DNA of 64,000 nt from the NCBI GenBank assembly GCA_946480915.1, contig CAMLLO010000018.1:1-64000 (forward strand), read 5' to 3'. The stretch's first letter is position 1. Every line of letters begins with the position of its first letter. The notes beneath the pieces were generated by a model. The model was given only the letters and a program-made list of their open reading frames with translations, did not search any database and was not told the origin of the DNA. Below are positions 61,505 to 64,000 of the stretch, in pieces. The DNA comes from an uncultured Sphingobacteriaceae bacterium. GTDB lineage: Bacteria; Bacteroidota; Bacteroidia; Sphingobacteriales; Sphingobacteriaceae. The position numbers were made by a program, and so were the translations under genes.

Positions 61505-64000
61505 TTATTTTTTGAAATGAGTTTTCAAAAACTGTCCTGTATATGACTCTTTTCTCTCAATCAGATCTTCCGGAACGCCTTCGAACATCAGCTTACCCCC
61601 TCTATCGCCTCCCTCCGGACCGATATCGATTACCCAATCAGCACATTTAATTACATCCATATTGTGTTCTATAACCAAAATTGTATTGCCCTGATCTAAT
61701 AAGGCATTAAAAGATTTTAACAACTTTTTGATATCATGAAAATGTAAGCCTGTGGTTGGTTCGTCGAATATGAAGAGTGTTTTATGACTATTATTGCCTT
61801 TAATTAGAAAAGATGCCAGTTTTATGCGCTGCGCTTCACCGCCTGAAAGAGTATTGGATGATTGACCAAGATGTACATATCCGAGACCAACATCGGCCAA
61901 AGGTTGCATCTTGGTGATAATCTTCGGCTCATTTTTAAAAAACTCGATCGCTTCCTCGATGGTTAAATCCAGCACTTCGGAAACTGTTTTATCCTGATAA
62001 GTGATATCCAACACATGCTGTTTAAAGCGTTTGCCATCGCAGGCCTCACATTTGAGATAGATATCCGCCATAAACTGCATTTCAATCTTCACCTCTCCCT
62101 CTCCCTGGCAAACATCACAACGCCCTCCTTCAACATTAAAAGAGAATGCTGCCGGCTTTAATCCGGCCGCTTTCGCGGATGGCTGTGTTGCATACAGATT
62201 ACGAATCTCATCCCAAGCCTTAACATACGTTACAGGGTTCGAACGTGAAGATCGTCCGATAGGATTTTGATCAACCAGTTCGACCTGCTCGATTTTATTA
62301 AAATCACCTGTAAGTTCATTATATGAACCAGTTTGTTCCCCCGAATAATGGCCAATTGCTTTTTGAATTGCAGGCTGTAAAATCCGTTTTACCAATGAAG
62401 TTTTTCCAGAGCCAGAAACTCCGGTAACGCAAGTGAATACGTTGAGTGGAAATTTAACATCAATGTTCTGAAGATTATTCTCGCGGGCACCTTTCACTTC
62501 TATAAAGTCATTCCATTTCCGTCTGCTAACCGGAATATCAATCTGTTCTTTCCCGCTTAGATATCTTCCCGTGAGGCTGTTTTCGTCCTTGATTATTTGT
62601 TCATAATTACCGGTAAACATCAGGTTTCCGCCATGAGTACCTGCCGCCGGACCAATATCAATAAGGTAATCAGCAGCATTCATAATCTCTTCTTCGTGCT
62701 CGACTACTAATACGGTATTTCCAACGTCTCTTAGAGATTTTAACACTCCGATTAGCCTCTGCGTATCCCTGGGATGCAATCCGATGCTGGGTTCATCCAA
62801 AACATATACCGAGCCAACTAGAGAACTCCCTAAAGAAGTTGCCAGATTAATGCGTTGCGACTCACCTCCCGACAAGGTGTTTGACAGGCGGTTTAACGTA
62901 AGATAACTTAGGCCCACATCGTTCAAAAAACCTATTCTGTTACTTATCTCGGCAAGTAAACGCTTTGCGATTTTAGTTTCGTTTTCCTCGAGACTGAGAT
63001 TTTGGAAAAACTCCTGTGCCTTATCCAATGGCATTAGAACGATATCAGTAATCGATTGACCGTTAATTTTTACGTAGGTAGCATCTTTTCGCAGTCTGCT
63101 GCCTTTACATTCAGGACAATTGGTTTTTCCGCGATAGCGCGAAAGCATTACTCGGTACTGAATTTTATAAGTCTGCTCTTCCAGGTGTTTAAAAAACTCA
63201 TCTAATCCGCGGAAGTATTTATTTCCTGTCCATAATAAGTGTTTTTGTTCTTCTGTCAGATGGCTAAACGAGCGATGAACGGGAAAATCGAATTTTAGGG
63301 CATTCTTTAACAGCACATCCAACCACTCACGCATTTTTTCTCCACGCCAGGGTGCTATGGCGCCATCATATACTGATTTGTTCTTATCAGGAATAACTAA
63401 ATCTTCGTCTATGCCAATCACCTTTCCATAACCTTCACATCGTTTGCAGGCTCCGTAGGGATTATTGAAACTAAAAAAATTGGGCGTAGGCTCTTCAAAG
63501 CGGATACCATCAAGTTCAAAGCGGTCGCAAAAGAAATGGCGGTTTCCATTTTCTTCCACATAACAATCTCCCTTGCCTTCAAAAAAAGCAGTTTGAACTG
63601 AATCGCCAATGCGACTGATGGTCTCCTCCTCCTGGCTAACAGAAATGCGGTCAATTACAATCTTGAGTACATCCGAGTCAATCAGTTTAGTGTTTTTCAG
63701 AGAATCATCTTCCAACAGATCTTCAATTTTAGAAAGTTTATCGTCAAAATAAACCCTAAGAAAACCCTTTTGCAAAAGAACAGCCAACTCCTCTTTCACT
63801 GTTCTGTCACTATGCGGATGCAGGGGACAATAAATAGTTACGGAGGTTTCTTCAGGCAATGCCGATATAAAGTTTACAACAGTTGTTACTGAGTCTCTTT
63901 TCACCTCCTGACCAGAAACTGGTGAGTATGTTTTTCCGACCCTCGAAAAAAGAAGTTTTAAGTAATCGTAAATCTCAGTAGAAGTACCGACGGTGGATCT
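61505..64000 (-). CDS. uvrA: UvrABC system protein A, cut by the right edge
   Basis: The damage-recognition ATPase of nucleotide excision repair. The 831 codons visible lack the N-terminal part (about 110 residues, with the first Walker A). The frame stays open to base 64000, reading RSTVGTSTEIYDYLKLLFSR, so the GTG at 63904 is internal. Visible motifs: zinc-binding CKRCEGYGK and CPECKGSRL, signature LSGGESQRINLA, second Walker A TGVSGSGKTSLV, C-terminal zinc module CDVCQGEGEV and CEACDGKRF, signature LSGGEAQRIKLA, and Walker B LFIFDEPTTGLH. The true start is outside the window. Confidence 0.96.
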   Translation of the reverse strand, partial: RSTVGTSTEIYDYLKLLFSRVGKTYSPVSGQEVKRDSVTTVVNFISALPEETSVTIYCPLHPHSDRTVKEELAVLLQKGFLRVYFDDKLSKIEDLLEDDSLKNTKLIDSDVLKIVIDRISVSQEEETISRIGDSVQTAFFEGKGDCYVEENGNRHFFCDRFELDGIRFEEPTPNFFSFNNPYGACKRCEGYGKVIGIDEDLVIPDKNKSVYDGAIAPWRGEKMREWLDVLLKNALKFDFPVHRSFSHLTEEQKHLLWTGNKYFRGLDEFFKHLEEQTYKIQYRVMLSRYRGKTNCPECKGSRLRKDATYVKINGQSITDIVLMPLDKAQEFFQNLSLEENETKIAKRLLAEISNRIGFLNDVGLSYLTLNRLSNTLSGGESQRINLATSLGSSLVGSVYVLDEPSIGLHPRDTQRLIGVLKSLRDVGNTVLVVEHEEEIMNAADYLIDIGPAAGTHGGNLMFTGNYEQIIKDENSLTGRYLSGKEQIDIPVSRRKWNDFIEVKGARENNLQNIDVKFPLNVFTCVTGVSGSGKTSLVKRILQPAIQKAIGHYSGEQTGSYNELTGDFNKIEQVELVDQNPIGRSSRSNPVTYVKAWDEIRNLYATQPSAKAAGLKPAAFSFNVEGGRCDVCQGEGEVKIEMQFMADIYLKCEACDGKRFKQHVLDITYQDKTVSEVLDLTIEEAIEFFKNEPKIITKMQPLADVGLGYVHLGQSSNTLSGGEAQRIKLASFLIKGNNSHKTLFIFDEPTTGLHFHDIKKLLKSFNALLDQGNTILVIEHNMDVIKCADWVIDIGPEGGDRGGKLMFEGVPEDLIERKESYTGQFLKTHFKK

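Noticed and set aside
63902..63904. GTG as the start of uvrA
   Set aside because: The frame continues in good UvrA sequence to the window edge, so this codon is internal.

Overview
The window comes from the chromosome of a Bacteroidota bacterium, most likely family Sphingobacteriaceae (Pedobacter-like). The evidence is the low GC content, the phylum-typical promoters (-7 box TAnnTTTG, few Shine-Dalgarno sites), and phylum-specific genes and gene orders: bamD-rpoZ-coaBC-DUF4835-recN, ftsX-DUF3098-uppP-truB-ribF, gldA-gldF-gldG and paired LruC-domain lipoproteins. Most of the window is core genome. I see no prophage, insertion sequence, CRISPR array, tRNA or rRNA gene.

Layout. 1-576 is gene-free and holds a structured intergenic element. 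601-6580 is a plus-strand housekeeping run: bamD, rpoZ, coaBC, a DUF4835 protein, recN, fabI. 6772-10929 (minus) holds an OmpL-like porin and two tandem ammonium transporters. 11517-15950 holds single genes: a YhcC-type radical SAM protein, a CorA transporter, DUF72, a cupin and DUF58. 16050-20076 carries trxA and dnaE. 20369-24556 carries two tandem LruC/DUF4114 lipoproteins, followed by a convergent GH1 beta-glucosidase. 26101-33095 (minus) runs through small membrane proteins, rny, a probable 6S RNA, zapA, a coiled-coil protein, pheT, radC and rpsT. 33232-40226 holds a zinc phospholipase C-like protein, DedA, a DUF4397 lipoprotein, dnaN and gldGFA. 40373-46470 holds glyS, an L,D-transpeptidase, a repeat-rich gap, an old yellow enzyme, TraB/GumN and a BtuF-like protein. 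46552-53163 holds an outer-membrane receptor, leuS and a ROK kinase. 53355-58088 is the ftsX-DUF3098-uppP-truB-ribF-DUF2157 run. 58143-61445 holds yceI, osmC, metZ and a TauE/SafE permease. The right edge cuts uvrA.

Themes. Several genes serve replication and repair (dnaE, dnaN, recN, radC, uvrA). Others serve translation (pheT, leuS, glyS, rpsT, truB), the envelope and division (bamD, ftsX, uppP, zapA, the L,D-transpeptidase), and nitrogen or sulfur uptake (amt pair, metZ, tauE). Promoter boxes recur at a near-fixed distance, often only 4-10 bases, in front of start codons. This implies many leaderless or near-leaderless mRNAs, and I used it to correct several starts. The less ordinary signals are a probable 6S RNA between zapA and rny, an inverted 11-bp repeat structure at 43105-43190, the structured element near 290-402, heptamer repeats upstream of pheT, and a DUF962 protein that has lost histidines. 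I found no convincing new multi-gene system.
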